Both the position numbers and the translations under genes were made by a program. Below the pieces are notes generated by a model. The model was not told the origin of the DNA. It made no database searches and saw only the letters and a program-made list of their open reading frames with translations. From assembly GCF_900547205.1 (NCBI RefSeq), contig NZ_URFY01000005.1, positions 62,001 through 126,000 of the forward strand: DNA of 64,000 nt, written 5' to 3'. Below, piece by piece: positions 1-9,047 of the stretch (position 1 is its first letter; each line of letters begins with the position of its first letter). This DNA is from an uncultured Bacteroides sp. (GTDB lineage Bacteria; Bacteroidota; Bacteroidia; Bacteroidales; Bacteroidaceae).

Positions 1-2010
1 GAGGGCTATCTCATCGTAGTTGTGGGCTTCAGCGCGCATCATTACCCGCAAGGTATTCAAGTCTTCGACATCTCCCGTCAGCAGATACTTCTCGTAGCGG
101 CAGCCAAAGTTGAACTTATCAATTGCCAATGAATCTTCTATCAATTGCAGGGCTTCCGCTGCTCTATCCATTTGGCGGAGAAGAGTTGCTTTCAGTGCAC
201 GCGCTTTATGATTGTGCCAGTTACGGATGAGCGAACGGTTCACTTCTTCCAACGCATCCTCCAAACGGCCTTGCATAGTAGATATCTGTGCACAGGCAAA
301 ATAGCCTGCATCCTGCCAAGATCCGTTCCAACAAGATTTATAGAATCGGTCGTAGGCTTGCTGATAACGCCCCTGATATTTCAGGGCAAGTCCCAGATTA
401 TAGAGAGGTTCGCCGTCGTATGGATTGGGGTTTCGCTTTTGCAGTGCCTTTACGGCTGTCAGCAGGTATTGCTCCGCCCGATGGAACCGACCTTTGCGGA
501 TATACCACAGACCCAGTGCGTTATTATTGCGCACATCAATCGGGTCGCGGCGCAATGCTTCTTCGTAGTAGTCTACGGGATTGTACGTAGCGTGCCTGTA
601 TTGCTCCAGATGCAGACCGGTCAGATAGAGTTGTTCGGTGGTCTTAATCTCTTCCGGCAATAAGGCAGCTTCGGCAGCATCAGGGATGGGTTTTATATCT
701 TCCGGCTCGGCGTGCCAGTAAAGGAGTTCTTTGCCGTTTGCCGTGATTTCAAGGCTGAGGTTATTCAATGGCTCGCCGGATACATGGATGGTTTCGTCCA
801 GCAGCGCTTCGGGAGTAATGGTAATCGTTTTGTTATAGTAGATTTTAGCGCCATCGCCCTTTAGCACAACATTCACCGTTTGTCGGGAAGTGGCGAATAC
901 TTTCAATCGAACACTGCCGTCTCCCTCCGGTTCGATATTCATCAGTAAATCGCGGCTTGCATTCTTCACTACTCCCAGTTCGCGATAAGGCAGGAAGTAT
1001 TGCACGAAGCTCTTTTCTTCGTAAGGTTGCAGCCACGAGAAGTCCGGTTGATTCTCGGTGTATACACCCGCCATCAATTCAATATACGGTCCGTCTTCAT
1101 CCGTCAGATTGCGGTCCCAGGCACGACCGAAGTCGCCATTGCCCCATGTCCATTGTTTCTTGCCCGGCGCAATGTGATGATTGGCTACGTGGAGCATACC
1201 TGCACGAGTGTCATTCTCATAACCGCCCTCAAAATTGAAACGGGAGTTCACCGCCATATACGAAGTGGGTACTTTGATATTCTTATAGTTCGAGATATCC
1301 ACCCCGGCAGAATAATCCATCTTATAGTAAGTGCCCGTAGCGATAGGGAAACTGGAAACGGCACGCTTGCCATGGTCGAACACCGCATTGATATCGGGCG
1401 GGAAAACGCTCTGGTAATGTTCATTCACGGCTACGGCAGGGTTTGCCCACCACAGGAAGGTTTGCGGCACATCGGTACGGTTGTAGAGCACGCCTTTCAC
1501 TTCGAGGAACGCACACCCCGGACGGAGCGTGAAACCTGCCATGCCTTTCTGATGAAACATCCGCTCCATCTCGTTCACCCACACCGTGACGCTGCCGTCG
1601 GCATTCTCTTCTATTGCCGTATCTACGGGCATATAAGTGCTGGGGCGATGATGTTGAGGCCAATTGAACTCGATTCCTCCCGAAATCCACGGACCTGCCA
1701 GTCCTACCAGAGCGGGTTTTATCACGTGATTGTAGTAGATGAAGTGCCGCTCCTTGATTTTATCGTAAGCCATTTGCACACGTCCACCCAACTCGGGCAG
1801 AATCATTACTTTGATATACTCGTTTTCTATATAGACTGCTTCGTATTCCTTATCCGTCTTTTCGTCAGAGATAGATTCTATCACGGGATAAGGATACACC
1901 GCCCCGCTGCTACCCTGATAGACGCGCTTCTCCAGGAAAATAGGATTCTTTTCGGGCGTACCAACCTCATAGGTAGGAATCACTACCTGTTCTTTCCATG
2001 CTTTTACCAT
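1..2010 (-). CDS. DUF5107 / tetratricopeptide-repeat protein, 3' end outside the window
   Basis: The frame is open from an ATG at 2008-2010 to the window edge (670 codons, no stop), so the C-terminus is missing. No signal peptide is visible, so it is probably cytoplasmic. The first ~330 residues are a beta-rich domain with the motifs PELGGRVQ and GGIEFNWPQHHRPS. I recognise this as DUF5107, whose fold I believe resembles sugar-mutarotase sandwiches. From about residue 450 onward there are TPR-like helices (for example YNLGLALKYQGRYQQAYDRF). It starts 56 bp after the stop of the sugar transporter on the same strand, so the two are probably co-transcribed. In Bacteroides such proteins often accompany sugar porters. 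I infer a role in handling the imported sugar; the reaction is unknown. Confidence 0.8.
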   Translation of the reverse strand, partial: MVKAWKEQVVIPTYEVGTPEKNPIFLEKRVYQGSSGAVYPYPVIESISDEKTDKEYEAVYIENEYIKVMILPELGGRVQMAYDKIKERHFIYYNHVIKPALVGLAGPWISGGIEFNWPQHHRPSTYMPVDTAIEENADGSVTVWVNEMERMFHQKGMAGFTLRPGCAFLEVKGVLYNRTDVPQTFLWWANPAVAVNEHYQSVFPPDINAVFDHGKRAVSSFPIATGTYYKMDYSAGVDISNYKNIKVPTSYMAVNSRFNFEGGYENDTRAGMLHVANHHIAPGKKQWTWGNGDFGRAWDRNLTDEDGPYIELMAGVYTENQPDFSWLQPYEEKSFVQYFLPYRELGVVKNASRDLLMNIEPEGDGSVRLKVFATSRQTVNVVLKGDGAKIYYNKTITITPEALLDETIHVSGEPLNNLSLEITANGKELLYWHAEPEDIKPIPDAAEAALLPEEIKTTEQLYLTGLHLEQYRHATYNPVDYYEEALRRDPIDVRNNNALGLWYIRKGRFHRAEQYLLTAVKALQKRNPNPYDGEPLYNLGLALKYQGRYQQAYDRFYKSCWNGSWQDAGYFACAQISTMQGRLEDALEEVNRSLIRNWHNHKARALKATLLRQMDRAAEALQLIEDSLAIDKFNFGCRYEKYLLTGDVEDLNTLRVMMRAEAHNYDEIAL

Positions 2011-2066
2011 GACATTGCTGATTATATATTTTTAGTTATTAGATGCATTGACGGGCATACCGCCCA

Positions 2067-3449
2067 CTATTTCACCAACTCCTTCTCCAGTGTTTCCAGC
2101 GATTTCCCTTTTGTTTCGGGTAGCGCCCGGAAGAGGAAAACGAAACCCGCCACACAGATAGCCGAATAAATCCAGAATGTGCCGTAACTACCCAACGCAC
2201 TGTTGAGCAACGGGAAAGTATACGTCAGCGTGAAACTTCCTACCCACAGAGCGAACGTGCAAGTTGCCATAGCCACCCCGCGTATCCGATTGGGGAATAT
2301 CTCGGCAAGCAATACCCACGTGATAGGTCCCAGCGACATGGCATAGCAAGCAATTGCCATCACCACCAATACCACCATGAAGAAGCCGCTCACCTCGAAA
2401 AAGTAACACGTCCCGAGGACGAGATAGATGCCCGCCAGTCCTCCTGCGCCCAAAAGCATCAAGGCTCGGCGCCCTAAACGCTCCACTGTATAGATTGCCA
2501 CAAAGGTAAAGATGACATTCGCCACACCGGTCACTACAATATTGAAGAGTACATCCCCCAGCGAATAGCCTGCCGACTGGAATATCTCCTGTGCATAATT
2601 GAAAATCACATTCGTGCCACACCATTGCTGGAACACCGCCACCACAACGCCCAGCACGAGCACCTTGCGGAACGGACGGCTAAACAACTGCTTCAATCCT
2701 CCTTCCGACTGGGCAGCGCTTGTTGCTTCTACCATCCGGAGTTCTTGCTCCGCATAGCCATCGCCCCCTATTTTGCCAAGCACGCTCCATGCTCTCTTTC
2801 TCTGTCCGTTCACTGCCAGCCAACGAGGACTCTCCGGAATAAAAAAGGCAAGCAAAAAGAATAACGCCGCCGGAAAGGCTTCCGCCCAAAACATCCAACG
2901 CCACCCCATCTGCCCATTCCACGAGGCACAAATATCCGCCGTAGCAGAATCGGCAGGAATAGGTTCGGCAATCAGCCAATTTACTATTTGTGCGCCCAGA
3001 ATACCGAGTACTATCGTCAACTGATTCAGCGAAACGAGCTTGCCGCGAATAGGTGTCGGAGATACTTCGGCAATATACATCGGCGACAATCCCGAAGCTA
3101 TCCCAATCCCGATGCCACCCAGAAAGCGGGCGGCAAGAAACCAACTGAACGCGGAGAAAGCTCCCGTGGCATAGGCAGAAGCCAAGAAGATGAATGCCGA
3201 GATTAATAAAAGCGGTTTGCGTCCGTAACGGTCTGCCATCATGCCCGCCACCATGGCGCCTATCAAGCAACCGAGCAGAGCTATGCTCATCGCCAGTCCT
3301 TGCATTGCGGGCAAATCGGCTATATCGAAATAAAGTTCGTAGAAAGGCTTCGCCCCTCCTATCACCACCCAGTCGTAGCCGAAAAGAAGCCCGCCCAGCG
3401 CGGAGACTAAACAAATGAAGTAAACAAACCTTTTATTGTAGCTTTTCAT
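2067..3449 (-). CDS. MFS sugar porter (XylE-like sugar:H+ symporter family)
   Basis: This 460-residue, 12-helix inner-membrane carrier shows the signatures of the sugar porter family: DRYGRKPLL after helix 2, PESPRWLA before the central loop, ERLGRRAL after helix 8, and PETKGKSLE at the C-terminus. It should import a monosaccharide with protons; which sugar cannot be read. The frame is open further upstream to 3503, but a -7 box (3479-3486) puts the transcript start near 3475. The ATG at 3447-3449 (MKSYNKRF) is therefore chosen. It is probably the first gene of a two-gene operon with the DUF5107 protein and is divergent from an AraC-type regulator that likely controls it. Confidence 0.9.
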   Translation of the reverse strand: MKSYNKRFVYFICLVSALGGLLFGYDWVVIGGAKPFYELYFDIADLPAMQGLAMSIALLGCLIGAMVAGMMADRYGRKPLLLISAFIFLASAYATGAFSAFSWFLAARFLGGIGIGIASGLSPMYIAEVSPTPIRGKLVSLNQLTIVLGILGAQIVNWLIAEPIPADSATADICASWNGQMGWRWMFWAEAFPAALFFLLAFFIPESPRWLAVNGQRKRAWSVLGKIGGDGYAEQELRMVEATSAAQSEGGLKQLFSRPFRKVLVLGVVVAVFQQWCGTNVIFNYAQEIFQSAGYSLGDVLFNIVVTGVANVIFTFVAIYTVERLGRRALMLLGAGGLAGIYLVLGTCYFFEVSGFFMVVLVVMAIACYAMSLGPITWVLLAEIFPNRIRGVAMATCTFALWVGSFTLTYTFPLLNSALGSYGTFWIYSAICVAGFVFLFRALPETKGKSLETLEKELVK

Positions 3450-3478
3450 ATCATTAGAAGTTTGATTAATTGATGTTG

Positions 3479-3486
3479 CAAAGATA
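3479..3486 (-). promoter_or_regulatory. -7 element of the sugar-porter promoter
   Basis: Read on the minus strand this is TATCTTTG, a full match to the Bacteroides -7 consensus TAnnTTTG. It lies about 30 bp ahead of the ATG at 3449. No clear -33 TTTG is seen. Confidence 0.6.
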
Positions 3487-3556
3487 GAGGATGCGCGGTG
3501 CATAAAAAATAGAATAACATCCGATAAAGATGGACAATCTTATTTTCTTCCGTTTA

Positions 3557-3588
3557 TTTGATAGATAGCGGACATTGTTATATATTTG
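3557..3588 (+). promoter_or_regulatory. Promoter of the AraC-family regulator
   Basis: TTTG at 3557-3560, 20 bp, then TATATTTG at 3581-3588: both Bacteroides elements (-33 and -7) with good spacing. The predicted transcript start is near 3592. This excludes translation from 3558 and favours the ATG at 3621. Confidence 0.7.
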
Positions 3589-3620
3589 CGCAGGACAGTC
3601 TAATGATATACTATGAAACT

Positions 3621-4514
3621 ATGGTAAAGTTAAAAGATGGATTTACCGGAGAAAGGGCTTTAGTGCTTCCCCGCATCATTGTCGATAAGATGGAGGACGA
3701 CCCGCTGACCTCCATGCTCCACATCACCGACATCGGGTATTATCCGAAGGCAAAGCACCACTTCCGCGAACGAACAGAACCCGTCAACCAATATGTATTT
3801 ATCTATTGCATCGACGGCGCCGGATGGTATCGCATCGGCGATCAGGAATACACGGTGTCTGCCAACCAATACTTCATTCTTCCCGCGGGAGTGCCCCATG
3901 CTTACGCTTCCGACAAGTCTTGCCCATGGACTATTTACTGGATACACTTTAAAGGAATCCTTGCACCGCACTATGCACAGGAGGCGGGCAGACCGATGGA
4001 TATTCAGCCCGAACAGCACTCGCGCATCAGCACGCGGATTAATCTGTTTGAAGAAATATTCAATACGCTAAAGAACGGATATAGCAACGAGAACCTGCGG
4101 TATGCTTTCTCCATGTTCCAGTTTTATCTGGGCACGTTGAGGTATGTACAGCAGTTTCGCAATGCCGCCTCCGGCAACGCCCCGATAGAGGATGAAAATG
4201 TAAGCGAACTGGCAATCCATTACATGAAAGAAAATATGGAGAAGCGGCTGAGCCTGCAAAACATAGCCGACCAGATAGGGTATTCGCCTTCACACTTCTC
4301 CATGCTGTTTAAAAAGAAAACGGGACATAGCCCGCTGACGTACTTCAATCTATTGAAGATTCAACAAGCCTGCCTGCTGCTCGATACCACGGATATGAAA
4401 ATAAATCAGGTGTGCTATAAGATAGGTATAGAAGATACGTATTACTTTTCCCGCTTGTTCAGCAAGATAATGGGGATGTCGCCAAGGGAATATCGCAGGT
4501 CGAAGAAGGGGTAA
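3621..4514 (+). CDS. AraC-family transcriptional regulator with N-terminal cupin domain
   Basis: About 297 residues. The N-terminal half has a cupin-type ligand-binding signature (GAGWYRIGDQEY, then LPAGVPHAYASD), as in sugar-responsive AraC proteins. The last ~100 residues contain two helix-turn-helix units (SLQNIADQIGYSPSHFSMLFKKKTG and the second HTH ending FSRLFSKIMGMSPREYR). It should bind DNA as a dimer and activate genes when its ligand is present. It is divergent from the sugar porter / DUF5107 operon, the likely target. The frame also allows starts at 3558 and 3603; the promoter at 3557-3588 rules out the first and leaves the second almost no leader, so 3621 is preferred. Confidence 0.88.
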   Translation: MVKLKDGFTGERALVLPRIIVDKMEDDPLTSMLHITDIGYYPKAKHHFRERTEPVNQYVFIYCIDGAGWYRIGDQEYTVSANQYFILPAGVPHAYASDKSCPWTIYWIHFKGILAPHYAQEAGRPMDIQPEQHSRISTRINLFEEIFNTLKNGYSNENLRYAFSMFQFYLGTLRYVQQFRNAASGNAPIEDENVSELAIHYMKENMEKRLSLQNIADQIGYSPSHFSMLFKKKTGHSPLTYFNLLKIQQACLLLDTTDMKINQVCYKIGIEDTYYFSRLFSKIMGMSPREYRRSKKG

Positions 4515-4540
4515 TGCCGGGCTGGTTTTCGTTTGCCGCC

Positions 4541-4770
4541 TTACGAAAAAGAACGAGCTGCCTTGCGAAAAAGAACGAGCTGCCGTTCCAAGAAATGTTT
4601 CACGGCGCGGAACTTTAGTTTCAGCGGCTTGAAACTGTAGTTTCACCGGCTTGAAACTCTGGTTCCAGCGGCTTGAAACTAAAGTTCCAAAGGCTCTGGA
4701 ACTACAGTTTCAAGCAATGGGAACTACAGTTTCAAACCTTTGGAACTCTGGTTTCAAGCAATGAAACTAA
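4541..4770. repeat. 22-bp tandem array of degenerate palindromes (about ten units)
   Basis: Units begin near 4541, 4563, 4585, 4609, 4631, 4653, 4675, 4698, 4720, 4742 and 4763, almost all 22 bp apart. From 4609 onward each carries GRAACTnnAGTTYC, which is itself a palindrome. The first two units (GAAAAAGAACGAGCTGCC) are nearly identical to each other. The array fills the gap between the convergent AraC and GH84 genes. It is not a CRISPR: there are no unique spacers. Confidence 0.8.
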
Positions 4771-4803
4771 TTCAGGTCTTATAGGACGACTTTATGGGGT
4801 CGC

Positions 4804-7026
4804 TTACTTCTTGTCAATAGTCAGTACAAACTGGCGCAGATATACCTGTTGCTCGTCATTGCTTGTATTCACAAAGCGGATAAACTTAATGGGAGCTTTT
4901 TGCAATCGTGCCGTCAGTCGGGCATCCTTTTGCTGCAACTCTATCGCTTTCCATTCTTTACCGTCAGTAGAAATCTCAAAGCGTCCCCAAGTACATGGTT
5001 CTTTCTTTCCGAAATTAATGTCGATGCTTTCTGCCGGATAAGTAGCATCCAGTTCCAATTCGATGTAGTTTCCTGCAGGCCATTTCACTACTTCGTTCAT
5101 CGGAGAGATAAGGATACGGTTTGCCTTGAGTTGCAGCGGCAGGTTCTTTATCTGCTCGATGTTGCTGTTGAGCTTATGCGGCATATAGTCCGTTTTTGCA
5201 TCCAACCGGGTTCCGTTCTTCTTGTTAAATCGCTCGACGGCAGTAGCAAATGTACGGTCCACCAGTGGTTTAAGTACCCGACTGGCTACCTTCACTCCCG
5301 GTTGATAAGGATTTTGGTTGTATGTCTGGTCAGTAGAGAACATCCGTTGTTGCAATGCCTTCACGTGGTTGTACTTACGCATGAAATCGGCGCTTGAGTC
5401 GCGTTCCTGACTTTCTGCCATCTTCAACACCTCTTCTCCGGTTTCCGCCAGCAATTTAAACTGATAGAGCCAGGGAGTGATTTCTTCAATCAACGGTTTA
5501 TTTTCGGTGTTGGTCAACAGGATATCAGCCGATTCCGCCATCCGTTCAAAGGTATTCATGAGGGCTTCATAATCTTCCTGGTCATAGTTGCCATTCTCGG
5601 CATAGACTTTGAGAAAGCGGTTGGCAACAGGCTGGATATTCTGAGATTCTTCGCGACGGTATCCATGTCCGTTGACTCCCAAGTCGGAGTTGTGGATGGC
5701 GAAGCATTCAAGTTCTTCGGCTGCACCGGGCAGTATGGTGCGGATGGCATCTTTCCATGCTTGCCAAGTGTCGTACTTTGTAGGATTCCAAGCATAGCTT
5801 GCCACGCTGAAGATAGCAATTTTGGATGCTTCGGCGTGTTCCATCGGGTTGGTGACGAAGCCGGACATCTGTTTTGCAATGGTTGTATCGTTGCCATACA
5901 CAGGTCCGAGCAGCAAGTGGTCGCGTACGTAATCGGATACGGGGAAGTTCCACCAGATGTAAGCCGGACGTTTGATGCGTTCGTTAATCCATTCAATGCC
6001 GTCACGGGTAATATTCGAAATCACGCGGTCGCCCGTCCACATAATCTGGATGGATGGGTTTAGCTTTTCGCCCAACGTAGTGAGGTAGTTGCCTTTAGGG
6101 TTGGACCAACTCTTGTTGTACTCCGTGGGGCACATCACAAGTGGCGTAACGTCCGGTTTCGTCTGCACGAATTTCTCGTCAATGTAGTTCAGCAACTCGG
6201 CTTGCTTCTGTGGATTGGTTCCTTCGCCGGATATATCATCGAAGAATACGGCAAACGAACGGACACCGAGTTGATACATCTTCTCGAACTTGAAGAGCAG
6301 GTTGTCGCGGTCTTCCTGGTTCCACTTGATGTCTTGTCCCGGATGGATGGCCCACACGAAATCTACTTCGTTCTCGTTGGCTACGGTCACCAGCTCGCGC
6401 AGTTGTGCCGCTTCCTTGTCAGGATAAGGCAGACGCCAGTTGGGGGAGCTGTGGTACGGGTCGTCTTTCGGACCGTATATATAGGTATTCATCTTGTTCT
6501 TGCCATAAAACTTTAGTTGGCTGAGGCGTGCCTGATGGCTCCAAGGGGTTCCGTAGAATCCTTCTACCACGCCACGATAGCGCACGGAAGGATAATCTTT
6601 AATCGTCACAACGGGCAGTTTCCTGTTTTTCAGCAGTTGCAAAAGTGTCTGCATGGCATAGTAAGTACCTCGCTCGTCGTTTCCTGCGAGCACGATTTCT
6701 TTCTCGTTCACCGACAGGTAGTAGCCTTCTTCCTGCTTAGGTATCAGGCGGCTATACTTACGCACGCTCTTGTCTCCCTTCTCTCCGATAATGATGCGAA
6801 GCCCTTGCCGGGTGCTTTGCTTGCCGACAAACATTTCTTTCAAGAGTTCGACGGCATGGGGATTGGCTTCCGTCTCGCCTTCCAACTGGTAGATGGCGGG
6901 AAGGTCGATGGTTTGATCCTGAACGATAAGTTCCTGGGGTTGAGGTTGCAGACTAACATTCTGCGCAAACACGGTTACGGTAGACAGGAGAGAGACTCCC
7001 AATAAATAAATCTTGTTGTTTCTCAT
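4804..7026 (-). CDS. GH84 beta-N-acetylglucosaminidase (O-GlcNAcase family)
   Basis: A 740-residue exported glycoside hydrolase that removes beta-linked GlcNAc by substrate-assisted catalysis. The catalytic Asp pair is visible in AVFFDDISGEG (about residues 242-243), as are VVEGFYGTPWSH and YIYGPKDDPYH of the GH84 active site. The order is signal peptide, N-terminal GH20b-like domain, GH84 barrel, helical region, C-terminal beta domain. It agrees almost throughout with my memory of the structurally characterised B. thetaiotaomicron BT_4395. Position 7026 (MRNNKIYLLG) gives a proper signal peptide; a start at 7053 is also open. It is divergent from the GH20 gene, and both act on terminal HexNAc. 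Confidence 0.95.
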   Translation of the reverse strand: MRNNKIYLLGVSLLSTVTVFAQNVSLQPQPQELIVQDQTIDLPAIYQLEGETEANPHAVELLKEMFVGKQSTRQGLRIIIGEKGDKSVRKYSRLIPKQEEGYYLSVNEKEIVLAGNDERGTYYAMQTLLQLLKNRKLPVVTIKDYPSVRYRGVVEGFYGTPWSHQARLSQLKFYGKNKMNTYIYGPKDDPYHSSPNWRLPYPDKEAAQLRELVTVANENEVDFVWAIHPGQDIKWNQEDRDNLLFKFEKMYQLGVRSFAVFFDDISGEGTNPQKQAELLNYIDEKFVQTKPDVTPLVMCPTEYNKSWSNPKGNYLTTLGEKLNPSIQIMWTGDRVISNITRDGIEWINERIKRPAYIWWNFPVSDYVRDHLLLGPVYGNDTTIAKQMSGFVTNPMEHAEASKIAIFSVASYAWNPTKYDTWQAWKDAIRTILPGAAEELECFAIHNSDLGVNGHGYRREESQNIQPVANRFLKVYAENGNYDQEDYEALMNTFERMAESADILLTNTENKPLIEEITPWLYQFKLLAETGEEVLKMAESQERDSSADFMRKYNHVKALQQRMFSTDQTYNQNPYQPGVKVASRVLKPLVDRTFATAVERFNKKNGTRLDAKTDYMPHKLNSNIEQIKNLPLQLKANRILISPMNEVVKWPAGNYIELELDATYPAESIDINFGKKEPCTWGRFEISTDGKEWKAIELQQKDARLTARLQKAPIKFIRFVNTSNDEQQVYLRQFVLTIDKK

Positions 7027-7173
7027 TAGTAGTTGTAATAATGGGGGATACATAACTTATATTATTGCGCAAAGAAATACAAATTTATCAAACCAAGCAA
7101 GTTAAAGAGTGCATATAACGCAATATTTCGCAGAAAAAAGGAGCATAAGCCTTATATTTTAATAATTCTTTTC

Positions 7174-7181
7174 TATCTTCG
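7174..7181 (+). promoter_or_regulatory. Probable -7 element of the GH20 promoter
   Basis: TATCTTCG, one base from TAnnTTTG, 33 bp before the GH20 start codon. The same variant occurs before ppiD (33879-33886). Confidence 0.45.
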
Positions 7182-7214
7182 CAGCTCAAAAATCCCCTTT
7201 AAGTTAATCTGAAT

Positions 7215-8855
7215 ATGAAACTAAAGTACATCTTAACTCTACTATGGATAGCCTGCGGAAGCGGAATGTTATCAGCGCAAGAAGTCGCATTAGTGCCACA
7301 ACCCTCTCACCTGAACGTGACAAACGAAAGCTTTGAATTTGGAAAGCAAGTGAAAGCAAAGGTTGCTCCTTATCAGGGAGACAGCATCAATATCGTTTTT
7401 GATTCCTTCAAAGATGATTTTCGGAAGGCTACGGGCATCAAGATTTCATCTACCCGCAATGAAGCGAAGGCAACCATCTTACTAGCCCTGAATAAAGAAC
7501 TTGCGGCAGATGCCTATAAACTCAACGTTTCGAAAGAGCAAATCCGCATTGAAGCGGCACGCCCCGTGGGTTTCTTCTATGCTTTGCAAACTCTTAAACA
7601 ATTGATGCCCCGCAACGTAATGGCAGGTGTTGCCATGACCGAACAGAAAGCATGGAGCATCCCCACCGTGGAAATTGAGGACGCTCCGCGTTTCCAATGG
7701 AGAGGTTTTATGCTGGACGAAGGTAGGCACTTCTTCGGCAAAGAGGAAGTGAAACGTGTACTCGACATAATGGCTACTTACAAGATGAACCGTTTCCACT
7801 GGCATCTGACCGAGGACCAGGGTTGGAGAATTGAAATAAAGAAGTATCCCAAGCTGACGGAAGTTGGCGCATGGAGAGACAGCAAAGTGCTGGCTTACGG
7901 CGACGTGAAGACGGATGGCGAACGCTACGGAGGATTCTACACGCAGAAGGATATTAAAGAAGTAGTGGAATACGCCAAAAAGAAGTTCATTGAGATTGTT
8001 CCTGAGATTGACATTCCGGGACACTCGCAGGCTGCCATCGCTGCTTACCCGGAGTTTCTGGCTTGCGACCCGCAAAACGAACATGGTGTGTGGCTGCGTC
8101 AAGGGGTTTCGGCCGATGTGATTAATGTGGCTAATCCTAAAGCGGTGCAGTTTGCCAAAGATGTTGTTGATGAATTGATTGAGTTATTCCCCTTCGGATA
8201 CCTTCATCTGGGCGGAGACGAATGCCCTACTCAGAAATGGGAAAAGAATGAAGAATGCAAAGCGTTGCTCAACGAGATTGGTTCTACCAAATTCAGGGAT
8301 TTGCAGCTACACTTCTATAAACAACTGAAAGATCATATCGCCGCAAAACCCGCCAATCAGCAACGGCAACTGATTTTCTGGAATGAAGTACTTCATGGAA
8401 ATACGGAACTTATGGGCAATGACATCACCGTCATGGCTTGGATAGGTGCGAACAAAGCTGCCAAACAGGCTGCAAAGCTGGGAATGAATACTATCCTAAG
8501 CCCGCAAATACCTTATTATATTAACAGAAAGCAATCGAATCTTCCCACCGAGCCGAAGACACAGGGACAAGGAACGGAGACTGTGGAAGCTGTTTACAAT
8601 TATCAACCGCTCAATGGAGTGGATGCCGAGCTTCAACCTTATTATATGGGAGTGCAAGCCAACTTCTGGAGCGAATGGGTCTTAGAGCCTTCTGTTCTCG
8701 AATATCTGATATTGCCACGCCTTGCCGCTGTTGCCGAAGCTGGATGGACGCCGCAGGAGAAAAGGGACTATGAAAGCTTTAAGGAGCGGGTTCGGAAGGA
8801 TGCGGAGTTGTATGAGTTGAAAGGCTGGGACTATGGTAAGCATATCATGAAGTAG
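7215..8855 (+). CDS. GH20 beta-hexosaminidase
   Basis: 546 residues with a signal peptide ending near LSAQE. A GH20b N-terminal domain is followed by the GH20 barrel. Diagnostic motifs are RGFMLDEGRHFF, NRFHWHLTEDQGWRIEIK, EIDIPGHSQAAI and the catalytic Asp-Glu pair in HLGGDECPTQKW (D335, E336). The enzyme releases terminal beta-GlcNAc or beta-GalNAc from glycans in the periplasm or at the surface. The divergent GH84 neighbour has overlapping specificity, so the two form a small hexosamine-trimming locus without their own SusC/D. Confidence 0.95.
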   Translation: MKLKYILTLLWIACGSGMLSAQEVALVPQPSHLNVTNESFEFGKQVKAKVAPYQGDSINIVFDSFKDDFRKATGIKISSTRNEAKATILLALNKELAADAYKLNVSKEQIRIEAARPVGFFYALQTLKQLMPRNVMAGVAMTEQKAWSIPTVEIEDAPRFQWRGFMLDEGRHFFGKEEVKRVLDIMATYKMNRFHWHLTEDQGWRIEIKKYPKLTEVGAWRDSKVLAYGDVKTDGERYGGFYTQKDIKEVVEYAKKKFIEIVPEIDIPGHSQAAIAAYPEFLACDPQNEHGVWLRQGVSADVINVANPKAVQFAKDVVDELIELFPFGYLHLGGDECPTQKWEKNEECKALLNEIGSTKFRDLQLHFYKQLKDHIAAKPANQQRQLIFWNEVLHGNTELMGNDITVMAWIGANKAAKQAAKLGMNTILSPQIPYYINRKQSNLPTEPKTQGQGTETVEAVYNYQPLNGVDAELQPYYMGVQANFWSEWVLEPSVLEYLILPRLAAVAEAGWTPQEKRDYESFKERVRKDAELYELKGWDYGKHIMK

Positions 8856-8915
8856 ACCGTAGCTTTTCAAAAGGTTTTACGCTTGTTCAATGAATATTCA
8901 TCGGACTGAACAGTG

Positions 8916-9034
8916 ATTCATTTTTAGACGCGGATAACGCGGATGATGCGGATTTTTTATCTCTTTGTAGAATATAACTTAATGATATTTATTAGATCCG
9001 TGTCATCCGCGTTATCCGCGTCTAAAAAATGAAT
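8916..9034. repeat. Long inverted repeat element, ~38-bp arms
   Basis: The left arm (8916-8953) and right arm (8996-9034) are reverse complements with few mismatches. Their core is TTTAGACGCGGATAACGCGG. About 42 bp of AT-rich sequence separates them. The element lies between the 3' ends of the convergent GH20 and B3/4 genes and may serve as a two-way transcription stop. The GACGCGGATAAC core recurs in the element at 31493-31675, so this is a dispersed family. Confidence 0.85.
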
Positions 9035-9047
9035 GCACACTATTAAA

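Noticed and set aside
1000..2169. 389-codon plus-strand ORF
   Set aside because: It lies opposite the DUF5107 coding sequence, which has clear family motifs; the plus-strand product has no recognisable domain.
3450..3503. N-terminal extension of the sugar porter (start at 3503)
   Set aside because: A -7 promoter box lies inside it, so the transcript begins downstream of this start.
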